64,000 nt of DNA, taken from Paraburkholderia caffeinilytica. GTDB lineage: Bacteria > Pseudomonadota > Gammaproteobacteria > Burkholderiales > Burkholderiaceae. Made by a program: the position numbers and the translations under genes. Of the stretch, positions 51,565 through 60,957 are shown piece after piece (the first letter of the stretch is position 1; each line of letters begins with the position of its first letter). Location of the stretch: positions 2,046,001-2,110,000 of the forward strand of contig NZ_CP031467.1 of the NCBI RefSeq assembly GCF_003368325.1, given 5' to 3'. Under the pieces are notes generated by a model. That model was not told the origin of the DNA and searched no databases. It saw nothing but the letters and a program-made list of their open reading frames with translations.

Positions 51565-52455
51565 ATGTCCACCGCCAACACCGCCAAACTCAAAGAGCAA
51601 TTCGACGCCGGCCTCGAAACCCGCGCCGACTTCACCATCGACCAGCCAACCGAACGCTATGGCGCAGTCGATCACGCCGTATGGCAGCAGCTTTATGCGC
51701 GCCAGACCGCGCTACTCAAGGGCCGAGTGTGCGATGAGTTTCTGGCAGGCGTCGACTGTATCGGCATGCCGTCCGACCGCGTGCCCTCCTTCGATGAAAT
51801 CAACGCAAAGCTGACGCCTGCGACGGGCTGGCAAATCGTCGCCGTGCCCGGACTCGTACCCGACCAGGTGTTCTTCGAGCATCTCGCGAACCGCCGCTTT
51901 CCGGTGACGTGGTGGATGCGCCGCCCCGACCAGCTCGATTATCTGCAGGAACCAGACTGTTTTCACGATCTGTTCGGCCACGTGCCGCTGCTGATCAATC
52001 CGGTGTTTGCGGACTATATGCACGCGTACGGCCGCGCGGCGCTTGCCGCCAATGATGCCGGCGCCCTGCCGCTGCTCGCGCGGCTCTACTGGTACACCGT
52101 CGAGTTCGGCCTGATCCGCGATGCGGCGAGTCCGAATGGCGTGAAGATCTACGGCGCGGGCATCGTGTCGAGCAAAGGCGAGACGCTCTACAGCCAGCAA
52201 AGCGCGGCGCCGAACCGGCTCGGTTTCGACCTCGAACGGGTGATGCGCACGCGCTACCGCATCGACACGTTCCAGAAAACCTACTTCGTGATCGATGACT
52301 TCGCGCAATTGTTCGGCGTCGCGCAAACCGACTTCGCGCCGCTGCTGGCCAGGCTGGCCACAAAGCCGGCATTCGCGGCAGGCGACGTGCTCGAGTGCGA
52401 TCGTGTCATCACGCGCGGCTCGCAGGAAGGCTGGCAGGCCGACGGCGATATCTGA
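51565..52455 (+). CDS. phhA: phenylalanine 4-monooxygenase (phenylalanine hydroxylase)
   Basis: The 296-residue enzyme hydroxylates phenylalanine to tyrosine with tetrahydropterin, oxygen and non-heme iron. The iron ligands are visible as H134 and H139 in FHDLFGHVPLL and E180 in YWYTVEFGLI. It is the short bacterial form without a regulatory ACT domain. phhB, which recycles the pterin, starts about 100 bp downstream, and a divergent Lrp-type regulator lies upstream. Confidence 0.96.
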   Translation: MSTANTAKLKEQFDAGLETRADFTIDQPTERYGAVDHAVWQQLYARQTALLKGRVCDEFLAGVDCIGMPSDRVPSFDEINAKLTPATGWQIVAVPGLVPDQVFFEHLANRRFPVTWWMRRPDQLDYLQEPDCFHDLFGHVPLLINPVFADYMHAYGRAALAANDAGALPLLARLYWYTVEFGLIRDAASPNGVKIYGAGIVSSKGETLYSQQSAAPNRLGFDLERVMRTRYRIDTFQKTYFVIDDFAQLFGVAQTDFAPLLARLATKPAFAAGDVLECDRVITRGSQEGWQADGDI

Positions 52456-52558
52456 CAACACCGGCCGAGCAGGCCGGCAGCAGGCTGACGGCATCCGTGA
52501 AAAAATAGCGGATACGCACGCCTGCCGGCGCGCCTGTTCAGATCAATGAGGTAGCACC

Positions 52559-52849
52559 ATGATCAACAAACTGACTTCCGAAGAACGCGCCACGCAGGTG
52601 GCCGAACTGCGCGGCTGGCAAGCCGTGGCGGGCCGGGACGCGATTCAGCGCCATTTCAGGTTCGCCGACTTCAACGAAGCCTTCGGCTTCATGACGCGCG
52701 TGGCGATCAAGGCGCAGGAGATGGATCACCATCCGGAATGGTTCAACGTGTACAACAAGGTGGAGATCACCCTGTCGACGCACGAGGCCAATGGCTTGAC
52801 CGAGCGGGACATTAAATTGGCCCGATTTATCGACAGTATTACTGCGTAA
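52559..52849 (+). CDS. phhB: pterin-4a-carbinolamine dehydratase
   Basis: The 96-residue protein dehydrates the 4a-hydroxytetrahydropterin made by Phh[35 protein letters not shown] carries the catalytic HHPxW motif. It is downstream of phhA in the same orientation, and ATG 52559 follows GAGG. Confidence 0.95.
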   Translation: MINKLTSEERATQVAELRGWQAVAGRDAIQRHFRFADFNEAFGFMTRVAIKAQEMDHHPEWFNVYNKVEITLSTHEANGLTERDIKLARFIDSITA

Positions 52850-52943
52850 TACGAGCGATCAGGTGCCTTGATACACCGTGCACCGAACGATTTGACGGGA
52901 GTGAAAGGGCATTGCAGGCAATCCGGCGCCCAAACCTTCAGTT

Positions 52944-53168
52944 CTACAGGCTATTATTAAGGCGCACGTAAGAATCCCAAGCTTGCTTGGCAAACCCGTC
53001 TAAACGATCCGGCGATAGCGTCTGCTGACGCTGTACAATCATCAGCGCATACGGCTTGGAGAGCGCGCTTGCCTCCTTGCACAGAACGAGTTCGTCGCCG
53101 CTCGAAGGTGAGCGGGCGCGCCAGAAGTTGATCGCGGCTTCCAGTTCGTGAATCGTTATCTCGGACAT
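52944..53168 (-). CDS. DUF3717 domain protein (74 aa)
   Basis: The 74-residue protein (MSEITIHELEAAINFWRARSPSSGDELVLCKEASALSKPYALMI and onwards) matches DUF3717, a small Burkholderiaceae family of unknown function. It is probably cytoplasmic and helical. The start at ATG 53168 gives the family N-terminus; the in-frame extension to 53381 is not conserved and overlaps the upstream region of the response regulator. It is convergent with phhB and divergent from the two-component genes. Confidence 0.75.
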   Translation of the reverse strand: MSEITIHELEAAINFWRARSPSSGDELVLCKEASALSKPYALMIVQRQQTLSPDRLDGFAKQAWDSYVRLNNSL

Positions 53169-53341
53169 GACTTCGTGATCGCTCGGTGGCTGCCTGATAG
53201 CTACTTCATGGCTGCTCGATAGCTGTCTCGTGGCCGCCTGGTGCCAGTCCGGCACGGCCACGCGGCACGCTGCCTGTGCAGCAGGCGCTCCGGCGAACCG
53301 CTTGCCCAAACGCCTAAAACCATTGTACTTGAGCGAAATCC

Positions 53342-54028
53342 ATGCGACTCCTTCTGATCGAAGATGACCGCCCCATCGCACGCGGCATCCAAAGTAGTCT
53401 CGAACAAGCCGGCTTCACCGTCGACATGGTCCATGACGGCATTTTCGCCGAACAGGCCCTCACCCAAAACCGCCATGAACTGGTGATCCTCGATCTGGGC
53501 CTGCCCGGTATCGATGGCATGACGCTGCTCGCGCGCTTCCGTCAGAGCAATCGTCACACACCGGTGATCATCCTCACCGCGCGTGACGAGTTGAACGACC
53601 GCGTGCAAGGCCTGAATTCCGGCGCGGACGACTACATGCTGAAGCCGTTCGAACCCACCGAACTCGAAGCGCGCATCCGCGCCGTGATGCGCCGCAGCGG
53701 CCCGCATGGCGACATGCCGCGTCCGGAAGTCTCGCTGGGCGGTGTGCGTCTGTCGGGCGTCGATCGCCGCATTTTCAACGACGACAAGCCGCTCGAACTG
53801 TCGCCGCGTGAATTCGCGGTGCTCGAAATGCTGCTGCTGCGCCACGGCCGCGTGGTCAGCAAGGCTCAGCTGCAAGACCATCTGACGCACTTCGGCGGCG
53901 ATCTCGGCGATACCGCGATCGAAGTCTACGTGCACCGGGTGCGCAAAAAGCTCGAAAACTGCCGTGTCGAAATCGTCACGGTGCGTGGCTTCGGTTACCT
54001 GTTGCAGGAAATCCGCCAGGCCGCATAA
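53342..54028 (+). CDS. OmpR-family response regulator (TctD/QseB-like)
   Basis: The 228-residue regulator has a receiver domain with the phospho-acceptor D51 in LVILDLGLPGIDGM and Lys in YMLKPFEP, and a C-terminal winged helix (LELSPREFAVLEMLLLRHGRVVSKAQL and later AIEVYVHRVRKKLENCRVEIVTVRGFGYLL). Its partner kinase gene starts 144 bp downstream. The pair resembles the TctDE/QseBC branch. The ligand and targets are unknown. Confidence 0.92.
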   Translation: MRLLLIEDDRPIARGIQSSLEQAGFTVDMVHDGIFAEQALTQNRHELVILDLGLPGIDGMTLLARFRQSNRHTPVIILTARDELNDRVQGLNSGADDYMLKPFEPTELEARIRAVMRRSGPHGDMPRPEVSLGGVRLSGVDRRIFNDDKPLELSPREFAVLEMLLLRHGRVVSKAQLQDHLTHFGGDLGDTAIEVYVHRVRKKLENCRVEIVTVRGFGYLLQEIRQAA

Positions 54029-54096
54029 TCGTCGCAAGGGCCGCAATCCGTATTGCGGCCTGACAGCGCCGGGCCGGCGCCGCGCACCCGGTGCGC

Positions 54097-54121
54097 AATT
54101 CGCCGGCATCCGGCGAATTTT
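54097..54121 (+). other. hairpin between the response regulator and kinase genes
   Basis: A perfect 10-bp stem AATTCGCCGG (54097-54106) and CCGGCGAATT (54110-54119) with a 3-nt loop and four Ts. A second hairpin GGCCGCAAT/ATTGCGGCC lies at 54039-54060. They could attenuate kinase expression relative to the regulator. Confidence 0.55.
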
Positions 54122-54171
54122 CACGGTGCCGCGGTGATTCACGCCGTTGCCTCTTTTCCACGCGTTCGATC

Positions 54172-55674
54172 ATGCCCCAGCCGGCCGCCAATAGTCTGCG
54201 CCGCACGCTGCTGCGGCGCCTTGCTGCTCCCCTTTCGCTGCTCGCGCTGATGAGCGGCCTGATCGCCTACTGGCTGGCGTGGCAATACACGCAGCATGTG
54301 GTCGACCGGTCGCTCGCCGACCTCGCCACCGCGATCTCCAAACAGATCCAGATTGCCGGCCCCGACGCCAAGGTGACGGTGCCGCCGCTCGCGCAGGCCA
54401 TGTTCTCCGACCCGATCGAACAACTCGTCTATCGGATCAGCAACGGCGAAACCGAAATTGCCGGCGACCACAATCTGCCGCTGCAAGGCACCAGCGTGCG
54501 CCGCATGCACTACGCGTACGTATTCGAAACGCAGCACAACGGTGTGACGGTACGCGTGGCGCAGGTCCGCGTCGATCAGCCCATCGGCAATCCGATCGTC
54601 GTCGAAGTCGGTCAGCCGGTACATCACCGTTTTCGCATCGCTGCCGAGTTTCTGGTTGCGATCATGATGCCGCTGCTATTGCTGCTGCTGGCGGGCTGGG
54701 TGATCGTGTGGCGCGTCGTCAATCAGCAGCTCAATCCGCTGACCGATCTCGCGGACTCGCTGAACCGGCAAACCCACACGTCGCTCGAACCAGTGGACGA
54801 AACCTATGTTCCGGTTGAGATCCGGCCGCTCACCGGCGCGTTGAACGCGCTGCTCGACCGTCTGAAAACCGCCCTCGACGGCCAGCGCAAATTTATCGCC
54901 GACGCCGCGCATCAGCTGCGCACACCGCTCACCGCCGTCAAGCTGCATGCGGAACAGGCGGCGGTCGCGCGTGACCCGCAGCAGACGCTCGCCGCGGTCC
55001 GTGAATTGCGCGCGGCGGCTGACCGCGCCGTGCGGCTGTCGAACCAGTTGCTTTCGCTGGCGCGTGCGGAGCCGGGCGAGCAGGCTGCACGTTTCGTCAA
55101 CGTGGATATGGCCGCCCTGGCGTTCGATACGGGTGCGGAATGGGTGCCGCGCGCGTTGACTTTCCACGTCGACCTCGGCTTCCAGCGCCTCGACGATCCG
55201 GGCAACGATCAGCCGCTGATGGCGCGCGGCAATCCCGTGCTGCTGCACGAAGTAATCGCCAATCTGCTGGATAACGCGCTCAAGTACGTGCCGCCTTCGC
55301 GCTTCGACGGCGGCCGCATCACCGTGACGGTGTCGCAAACCGTGATCGACGATCTGCGCATGGCCGAGATCGTCGTCGAAGATAACGGGCCGGGCGTGCC
55401 ACTCACTCAGCAAGCCGATCTGTTCAAACGGTTCTTCCGCGGCGACGGTCAGAGCGAAGCCGGCGTGGATAGCGGTGCCGGCCTCGGTCTCGCGATCGTG
55501 CACGACATCATGGTGCTGCATCGCGGCAGCGTGCATTACGAAGATGCGCCGGATGGCGGTGCGCGTTTTATCGTGCGTATTCCGCTGATACCGGCCAGCG
55601 TTCAGCGCGACGCCGATGCCGACGTGCGGCGTCCGGCAAAAAAATCGGCGCACTCGGCGCCGATCGATATGTGA
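54172..55674 (+). CDS. sensor histidine kinase (TctE/QseC-like)
   Basis: The 500-residue kinase has a first membrane helix (about 19-36), a periplasmic sensor region, a second membrane helix (about 159-181), a HAMP-like linker, the dimerisation helix with phospho-acceptor H247 in FIADAAHQLRTPLTAVKLHAEQ, and an ATPase domain with NLLDNALKYVPP, DNGPGVP and GAGLGLAIVHDI. It is expected to phosphorylate the upstream response regulator. The start at ATG 54172 excludes an unsupported leader. Confidence 0.93.
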   Translation: MPQPAANSLRRTLLRRLAAPLSLLALMSGLIAYWLAWQYTQHVVDRSLADLATAISKQIQIAGPDAKVTVPPLAQAMFSDPIEQLVYRISNGETEIAGDHNLPLQGTSVRRMHYAYVFETQHNGVTVRVAQVRVDQPIGNPIVVEVGQPVHHRFRIAAEFLVAIMMPLLLLLLAGWVIVWRVVNQQLNPLTDLADSLNRQTHTSLEPVDETYVPVEIRPLTGALNALLDRLKTALDGQRKFIADAAHQLRTPLTAVKLHAEQAAVARDPQQTLAAVRELRAAADRAVRLSNQLLSLARAEPGEQAARFVNVDMAALAFDTGAEWVPRALTFHVDLGFQRLDDPGNDQPLMARGNPVLLHEVIANLLDNALKYVPPSRFDGGRITVTVSQTVIDDLRMAEIVVEDNGPGVPLTQQADLFKRFFRGDGQSEAGVDSGAGLGLAIVHDIMVLHRGSVHYEDAPDGGARFIVRIPLIPASVQRDADADVRRPAKKSAHSAPIDM

Positions 55675-55746
55675 CTCTGCAGGGGTTCATGCCACTGCCA
55701 CGGGCTGCCTTGAGTTCACTCATGTCTGACTCAGGCAGCCCGCATT

Positions 55747-56271
55747 TCATTTCTTCTTCGCTTTTTTCGCGGACGTCCTGGCCTTCTTCACCGTCTTGCC
55801 GGACCCGGAAGCGCCCTTCTCTTTCTCCGCCGGCGCCAGCATCGTGCCGCGGCACTTGCGCGCGCCGCAGCGGCATTCGTATTCCTTCTTGAGCTTCTTG
55901 GTCTGGCGCGCGTCGATGACGAGGCCGTAGTCGTAAAAGACCTCCTCACCCTCGGCGATGTCGCGCAGCGCGTGCACGTACACGTGGCCGTCGATCTCTT
56001 CGGCTTCGCAGTTCGGCGAGCATGAATGGTTGATCCAGCGCGCGCTGTTGCCATGCACTTTGCCGTCGATCACCTTGCCACTGTCGAGTGCGAAATAGAA
56101 CGTGTGATTCGGTTCGTCCGGATTATGCGGATGACGGCGTAACGCTTCTTTCCAGGAGATCCGCTCACCCTTGTATTCGATCAGCCGTTCGCCGGCCGCA
56201 ATCGGCTCGATGGCAAACACGCCTTTGCCGTGCACACCCGAACGGCGCACGGCGATCCTGCGTGAACTCAT
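55747..56271 (-). CDS. SET domain protein lysine methyltransferase-like protein with post-SET zinc site
   Basis: The 174-residue protein contains a near-complete SET domain: GKGVFAIEPIAAGERLIEYKGERI, the pseudoknot motif NHSCSPNC (residues 81-88), EEVFYDYG (residues 110-116), and a post-SET CRCGARKC with C133, C135 and C140. The C-terminal 25 residues are Lys/Ala-rich (KKARTSAKKAKKK). SET enzymes transfer methyl from SAM to Lys of proteins; the bacterial target is unknown. The gene is convergent with the kinase gene. It is the type of eukaryote-like protein also found in other Proteobacteria and Chlamydia. Confidence 0.88.
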   Translation of the reverse strand: MSSRRIAVRRSGVHGKGVFAIEPIAAGERLIEYKGERISWKEALRRHPHNPDEPNHTFYFALDSGKVIDGKVHGNSARWINHSCSPNCEAEEIDGHVYVHALRDIAEGEEVFYDYGLVIDARQTKKLKKEYECRCGARKCRGTMLAPAEKEKGASGSGKTVKKARTSAKKAKKK

Positions 56272-56491
56272 TGAATGAATCCTTGTGAAGAACTAGGGGT
56301 GAAGATCCGGCAGCCGCCGAAAATGCCCGCGTCTGACGCGCTGCTTTTTCCGACGCGGATAGCAAACGCGGCGCCTTGCGAGCGCCGCGTCGACCTGCGA
56401 CGCTCATGCGCCACATCCGGCATCCTACACGCTCACCACGGCTTCGTTCAACCGTCAATAAGACGTGCGCGCGCACGGCGCGTTAGCGGGT

Positions 56492-57604
56492 TCACCGTTG
56501 CCCAAAAGAAATCTCGCCGAACAGCGCTTTTTGCTCACGCGGTTGCGAACGCCAGTACTGCGGCGGCGCTTCGACCGTCGCGCCGAGTTGCGCCGCGGCA
56601 TGCCACGGCCAACGCGGGTTGTACAGCAGCGCGCGAGCCAGCGCGATCAGATCGGCGTCGCCTTCTTCGATGAGTTGTTCGGCGTGCAGCGGATCGGTAA
56701 TCAGGCCCACGCCGATGGTAGTCAGGCCGGTGGCCTGTTTGACGGCCCTCGCGAAAGGAATCTGATAGCCCGGCTCAAGCGGAATCTTCTGCAAAGGCGA
56801 GACACCACCGGACGACACGTCAATCCAGTCGCAGCCGCGTTTTTTCAACTCCTGTGCGAACGCGATGGTGTCCTCGAGCGTCCAGCCGCCTTCAACCCAG
56901 TCGGTTGCCGAAACACGCACGCCAACCGGTTTATCGGCGGGAAACGCGGCGCGCACGATGTCAAATATCTCGAGCGGAAAGCGCATGCGGTTTTCCAGCG
57001 AACCGCCGTAGTCGTCGCTGCGCTGATTGGCGATCGGCGACAGGAACTGATGCAGCAGATAACCGTGCGCCGCGTGCACTTCCAGGGCGTCGACGCCGAG
57101 ACGCGCGGCGCGGCGCGCGGAGGCCGCGAACGCTTCGCGAATCCGGTTCAGTGCGGGTATGTCGAGCGCGAGCGGCGGCTCTTCACCCGCTTTGTGCGGC
57201 AACGCCGACGGTGCATGCGGCAGCCAGCCGCCTTGCGACACCGGAATCAGTTGCCCGCCTTCCCAAGGCACGTGACTCGACGCCTTGCGCCCTGCATGTG
57301 ACAACTGCATGGCGACGCGAATAGACGAATGCTTGCGGATCGCAGCCAGAACCGGCTTCAGCGCGGCTTCGGTCACGTCGTCCCACAGTCCGAGATCGCC
57401 GGGCGTAATGCGGCCATCCGGTTCGACGGAAGTTGCCTCGATGCACAGCATGCCGGCGCCGGATAACCCCATGCTTCCGAGATGGATCATGTGCCATGCC
57501 GTCGCCTCGCCACGTTCGGCGGAATACTGGCACATCGGGGAGACGACGATACGATTGGGAAGCGTCACGCTACGCAGCGTGAGCGGGGAAAAAAGCGCGC
57601 TCAT
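56492..57604 (-). CDS. NADH:flavin oxidoreductase (old yellow enzyme family, YqjM/NamA-like)
   Basis: The 370-residue FMN enzyme starts SALFSPLTLRSVTLPNRIVVSPMCQYSAERGEATAWHMIHLGS, typical of the YqjM/xenobiotic-reductase class, including the Cys of SPMCQYS that tunes FMN potential in YqjM. HAAHGYLLHQFLSPIANQRSDDYGGSLENRMRF and DLIALARALLYNPRWPWHAA follow. It reduces activated C=C bonds with NADPH. Physiological substrate unknown. Confidence 0.93.
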   Translation of the reverse strand: MSALFSPLTLRSVTLPNRIVVSPMCQYSAERGEATAWHMIHLGSMGLSGAGMLCIEATSVEPDGRITPGDLGLWDDVTEAALKPVLAAIRKHSSIRVAMQLSHAGRKASSHVPWEGGQLIPVSQGGWLPHAPSALPHKAGEEPPLALDIPALNRIREAFAASARRAARLGVDALEVHAAHGYLLHQFLSPIANQRSDDYGGSLENRMRFPLEIFDIVRAAFPADKPVGVRVSATDWVEGGWTLEDTIAFAQELKKRGCDWIDVSSGGVSPLQKIPLEPGYQIPFARAVKQATGLTTIGVGLITDPLHAEQLIEEGDADLIALARALLYNPRWPWHAAAQLGATVEAPPQYWRSQPREQKALFGEISFGQR

Positions 57605-57677
57605 GGATTACGCCCAGTAGAAACCCGAGAGCGATCGAGCATAGCACCGCGAGTGATTGTCTGCAGGCGCCCGCGGA

Positions 57678-58391
57678 TCAGGGTTTCAGCTCGACCTGAT
57701 CGAGCCACTCGCCGAACATCCGGCGCGCGGCGACTTCCAGCGCCGGACCGAACTGCGCAGTCTCCGCGCGCAACTGACGTGCATCGATACCGTGGCCGGC
57801 GATCTCACCGGCGTTGCCGATCAACCAGGGCTCGAACCGGTCAGCGCGAATCTCCGGATGACATTGCAAACCGAGCACGTGACCGCCCCAGGCGAACGCC
57901 TGGTTTTCGCAGGCAGGCGTCGAAGCGAGACGCGTGGCGTTGTCGGGCAGATCGAAGGTGTCGCCGTGCCAATGCAGCATCGACGTGTGCGCGCCGTCCA
58001 GATGATGTACCGGCGAAGCGCGACCTGCGTCGGTGAGCGTAAGGGGCGTCCAGCCGAGTTCGGTATGGCCCGCGGGATAGACGCGCGCACCGAGCGCACG
58101 CGCAATCAATTGCGCGCCGAGGCAGATGCCGAGCGTCGGCAAACCGGCGGCAATGCGTTTTTCAATCATGGACAGCAACGGGACGAGCGTCGGGTAAAGC
58201 GCGTCGTCGGTTGCGCTGATCGGCCCGCCGAGTACGACCATGAGCGATGCGGCAACCGGGTCCGGCGCTTCGATACGGGCAAAGCCGACATCGAGATAGC
58301 GCACTGGACGCCCCCGCTCGCCGAGCTCCAGTTCAAAACTGCCCAGATCCTCGAAGTGCACGTGGCGAATGGCCAGAACTTCGCGATTCAT
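57678..58391 (-). CDS. class I glutamine amidotransferase-like protein
   Basis: The 237-residue protein has the triad of class I amidotransferases: C90 in TLGICLGAQLIARALG and His/Glu in GLQCHPEI. It belongs to the GuaA-like glutaminase branch (PuuD/GATase1_GMP-type) that is annotated as glutamine amidotransferase in Burkholderia. No synthetase partner gene is adjacent, so it may hydrolyse a gamma-glutamyl compound or be a stand-alone glutaminase. Confidence 0.85.
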   Translation of the reverse strand: MNREVLAIRHVHFEDLGSFELELGERGRPVRYLDVGFARIEAPDPVAASLMVVLGGPISATDDALYPTLVPLLSMIEKRIAAGLPTLGICLGAQLIARALGARVYPAGHTELGWTPLTLTDAGRASPVHHLDGAHTSMLHWHGDTFDLPDNATRLASTPACENQAFAWGGHVLGLQCHPEIRADRFEPWLIGNAGEIAGHGIDARQLRAETAQFGPALEVAARRMFGEWLDQVELKP

Positions 58392-58519
58392 CAGCCTGTC
58401 CCACCTTCAGGTTGCCTAAAGACTTGCCGCTACACCGCGCAAAACGGCCGGCAGACGGCGATCGCCGCCCGCCGGTACACGGCTTGGCAGTGTAGCGGAT
58501 TGTCCCAGGAAAAGCCGCC

Positions 58520-59158
58520 TTATTGGGCGAAGATCTTCCAGGTCTTCTTTTGGGTAGCGACGTCGGCCACTTCGTACACCGAGCAATCGAGACGCAGATC
58601 CGTATCCGACATCTTCATGTCGAGCAGCGCGCAGTGATGCGGCGCCTTCTTCGGATTCTTGCTCGGCTCGAAGTGCGAGCAGCTCAGGCACATGCGGTGC
58701 GACGGAATGGTGCCTTGCGCTTCCAACTGGTGGATGGTCTTGAGCAACGTGCGATAGAACAGCGTCTGCTCTTCTTCGCGCAGCGTGCCGACTGCTTTGG
58801 CCAGGAAGTCCGGCCATTGCGCAGCGCGCTTCGCGGCGGTGCGGCCCCGCGCCGTCAGACGAACCGCGAGGGCGCGGCCGTCGTCAAGGGCGCGGCGCTT
58901 TTCGACCAGGCCTTTGGTTTCGAGCGTGCTCACGGCATCGCTCGTGGTCGCGGCAGTCAGGGCCGTTTCGCGGGCAATTTCGCCAAGACGCATTGGGCCC
59001 TTGCGTTGCATCAGCAAGACCAGGATTTCGCCCTGGGTCGGCGTAAGGCCTGCGCCTTCCGCCCATTCCCAAGCCTGGCTCCGCATGGCCGTGCTCAATC
59101 GCAATAGGCTGTGGGTCACTCGCCCGGTTGCCTGTTCTCCGTATACGCCTTCGCTCAT
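58520..59158 (-). CDS. MarR family transcriptional regulator with a C-terminal cysteine cluster
   Basis: The 212-residue protein has a MarR winged helix (LTPTQGEILVLLMQRKGPMRLGEIARETALTAATTSDAVSTLETKGLVEKRRALDDGRALAVRLT) extended by a C-terminal segment with C157, C160, C176 and C192 plus His residues (MCLSCSHFEP, HHCALLD, LDCSV). Four Cys in this spacing could bind an iron-sulfur cluster or zinc, i.e. a redox or metal sensor, which is inference. The start at ATG 59158 excludes a 30-residue leader. It is the last gene before the predicted origin module. Confidence 0.88.
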   Translation of the reverse strand: MSEGVYGEQATGRVTHSLLRLSTAMRSQAWEWAEGAGLTPTQGEILVLLMQRKGPMRLGEIARETALTAATTSDAVSTLETKGLVEKRRALDDGRALAVRLTARGRTAAKRAAQWPDFLAKAVGTLREEEQTLFYRTLLKTIHQLEAQGTIPSHRMCLSCSHFEPSKNPKKAPHHCALLDMKMSDTDLRLDCSVYEVADVATQKKTWKIFAQ

Positions 59159-59350
59159 AGTCTTCGTTTGGTTTATTAAAGCTTGCGTGCGATGCCGGCA
59201 AACTGTTGCCGAACACGCTCGTAGCCTGTGTGGGGTAGCCTCGCCCAAAAGCAGGCGAGACGGTTTCTACTATCTCAAAAATTTACCGCCTTGCAAGCCA
59301 AAGGCGACGGAAACGACATTCTATGCGAGACCGGCCAATCGTACAGCTAA

Positions 59351-59590
59351 GTTATCCAACGCAAGCTGTGGATAACCATGGGAAAACACCGGGGATGGCG
59401 TGTGTGTCGATTCTTGATAAGCGACTTGCCACCTCAGTCCTTACCAAAGTTGTCCTCGTTTACCGGCACCGATGCGCCTCGGATCAGCCCAGTTATGGTT
59501 TACGTAGCGCATTGACTTTTCAGGGAATTATTCAGTTGTCCACAGGCAGATGCAATGCTTGTTAACTACTACTACTTTTGTATACGTAAA
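59351..59590 (-). other. predicted origin module 1 (DnaA boxes plus DnaA-trio-like repeat)
   Basis: Read on the minus strand from 59590: TTTACGTATAC, then AAAAGTAGTAGTAG (TAG triplets at 59566-59575, preceded by AAAA), TTAAC (59566-59562), 16 nt, DnaA box TGTGGACAA (59544-59536), then about 160 nt further TTATCCACA (59375-59367), 7 nt, TTGGATAAC (59359-59351). The triplets, read 3' to 5' away from the box, are GAT-GAT-GAT-GAA, as in DnaA-trios of the basal unwinding system. It lies between the MarR gene and the ybdK terminator. Origin function is inferred. Confidence 0.55.
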
Positions 59591-59634
59591 TTTTTGAAAA
59601 ACCTGAAGCCCCCCGAGCTGGAAATTTATTTACG

Positions 59635-59658
59635 AAAAAAAACCCGCACGAAGCGGGT
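59635..59658 (-). terminator. intrinsic terminator of ybdK
   Basis: ACCCGC (59642-59647) and GCGGGT (59653-59658) form a stem followed on the minus strand by eight Ts (A-run 59635-59642). It lies about 40 bp after the stop codon and keeps ybdK transcription out of the adjacent origin-like module. Confidence 0.9.
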
Positions 59659-59695
59659 CTTCCTGACGGTTTAACGTAAGCAATCCTGTCTCTCG

Positions 59696-60811
59696 CTAGG
59701 CTCGCCACTGCAGGCACTGCTGCCTGACGGCTTCGTGCAAGGACTTTTCCTGCTCAAAGACGCCGCGCAGCCATGTCGCGTCATTGACCTGACCACGCGC
59801 GATCGCACCGATTTCGGCGAGCGCGTTGCCCGAACCCAATGCTTCGGCGTGCGGTGCAATCAGATCCAGCGTTTCGAGGATGTCTTCGGAAATCGTCTTG
59901 CGTTCGCTCGTTTGCGGATTGATGCAGTTGCCCGCCAGACCGAAACGGCAGGCTTCGAAGCGGTTAAACGTATAGACGAGGTAATCGTCTTCCTTCGGCG
60001 CGATCGGCTTGTCGAGCAGCAGATGCCGGGCAAGGGTCTGGATGTAGCAGGCAATCGCCGCAGCGCGATCCACTGAAAACGGCGTATCCATCACCCGTAC
60101 TTCGATCGTGCCGAAACCGGGCTTCGGCCGGATGTCCCAGTAAAAATCCTTCATGCTGTTGACCACGCCCGTGTGGACCATCTTCGAGAAATATTCCTCG
60201 AAACTGTCCCACGTCAGCACGAACGGCGCGCGGCCGGACAGCGGGAACGCGAACACGGAATTCAGTCGTGCCGAATGAAAACCGGTGTCGACACCTTGCA
60301 CGAACGGCGACGAAGCGGACAACGCGATGAAATGCGGAATGAAGCGCGACATCGAATGCAGCAGATACAGCGCGCTGTTCGGATCCGGACAGCCGATGTG
60401 CACGTGCTGGCCGAACACCGTGAACTGCTTGGCGAGATAACCGTATAACTCGGAAAGATACTGAAAGCGCGGCGTGTCGACGATTTGCCTTTCGCTCCAT
60501 TGCTGGAATGCGTGCGTGCCGCCGCCGCACAAGCCGACGTTCAAGCGGTCGGCCGCGGACACCAGTGTGTCGCGAATCTTGCGCAAATCGGTGACGGCCT
60601 GTTCATGCGTCGTACAGATACCGGTCGACAGCTCGATCATGCTTTCGGTGATCTCCGGCGTGATGTTGCCGGGGATTTTTTCGTCCTTGATGAGGCGCAG
60701 CAGATCCGAGCCGGCTTTGGTCAGGTCATAGTTATGCGTATTGACGATCTGCATTTCGAGTTCGACACCGAAAGTGAACGGTTTCGAATCGATGAAGGGT
60801 TCGAGTGACAT
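59696..60811 (-). CDS. ybdK: YbdK-type carboxylate-amine ligase (glutamate-cysteine ligase family 2)
   Basis: The 371-residue ATP-grasp-like ligase has [40 protein letters not shown] and [10 protein letters not shown], matching YbdK of E. coli (372 residues). YbdK has weak glutamate-cysteine ligase activity in vitro; the main role is unclear, and true GshA of Burkholderia is a different protein. The start at ATG 60811 (MSLEPFIDS) was chosen over 60847. The gene lies between the two origin-like modules. Confidence 0.9.
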   Translation of the reverse strand: MSLEPFIDSKPFTFGVELEMQIVNTHNYDLTKAGSDLLRLIKDEKIPGNITPEITESMIELSTGICTTHEQAVTDLRKIRDTLVSAADRLNVGLCGGGTHAFQQWSERQIVDTPRFQYLSELYGYLAKQFTVFGQHVHIGCPDPNSALYLLHSMSRFIPHFIALSASSPFVQGVDTGFHSARLNSVFAFPLSGRAPFVLTWDSFEEYFSKMVHTGVVNSMKDFYWDIRPKPGFGTIEVRVMDTPFSVDRAAAIACYIQTLARHLLLDKPIAPKEDDYLVYTFNRFEACRFGLAGNCINPQTSERKTISEDILETLDLIAPHAEALGSGNALAEIGAIARGQVNDATWLRGVFEQEKSLHEAVRQQCLQWRA

Positions 60812-60957
60812 GGCGTCCCCTGAGTCAGGTCGGCCGGCGTGTGTCACATGTCTGTGTCACACGCCGGCCGTTTTTGAATCGAATAAGCTGGAAAAAGCAC
60901 GCAAATCAGGCGCGTCAAGGATCAGGCATCGGGCAGCGGCGTGCGCTTACCGCGCGC

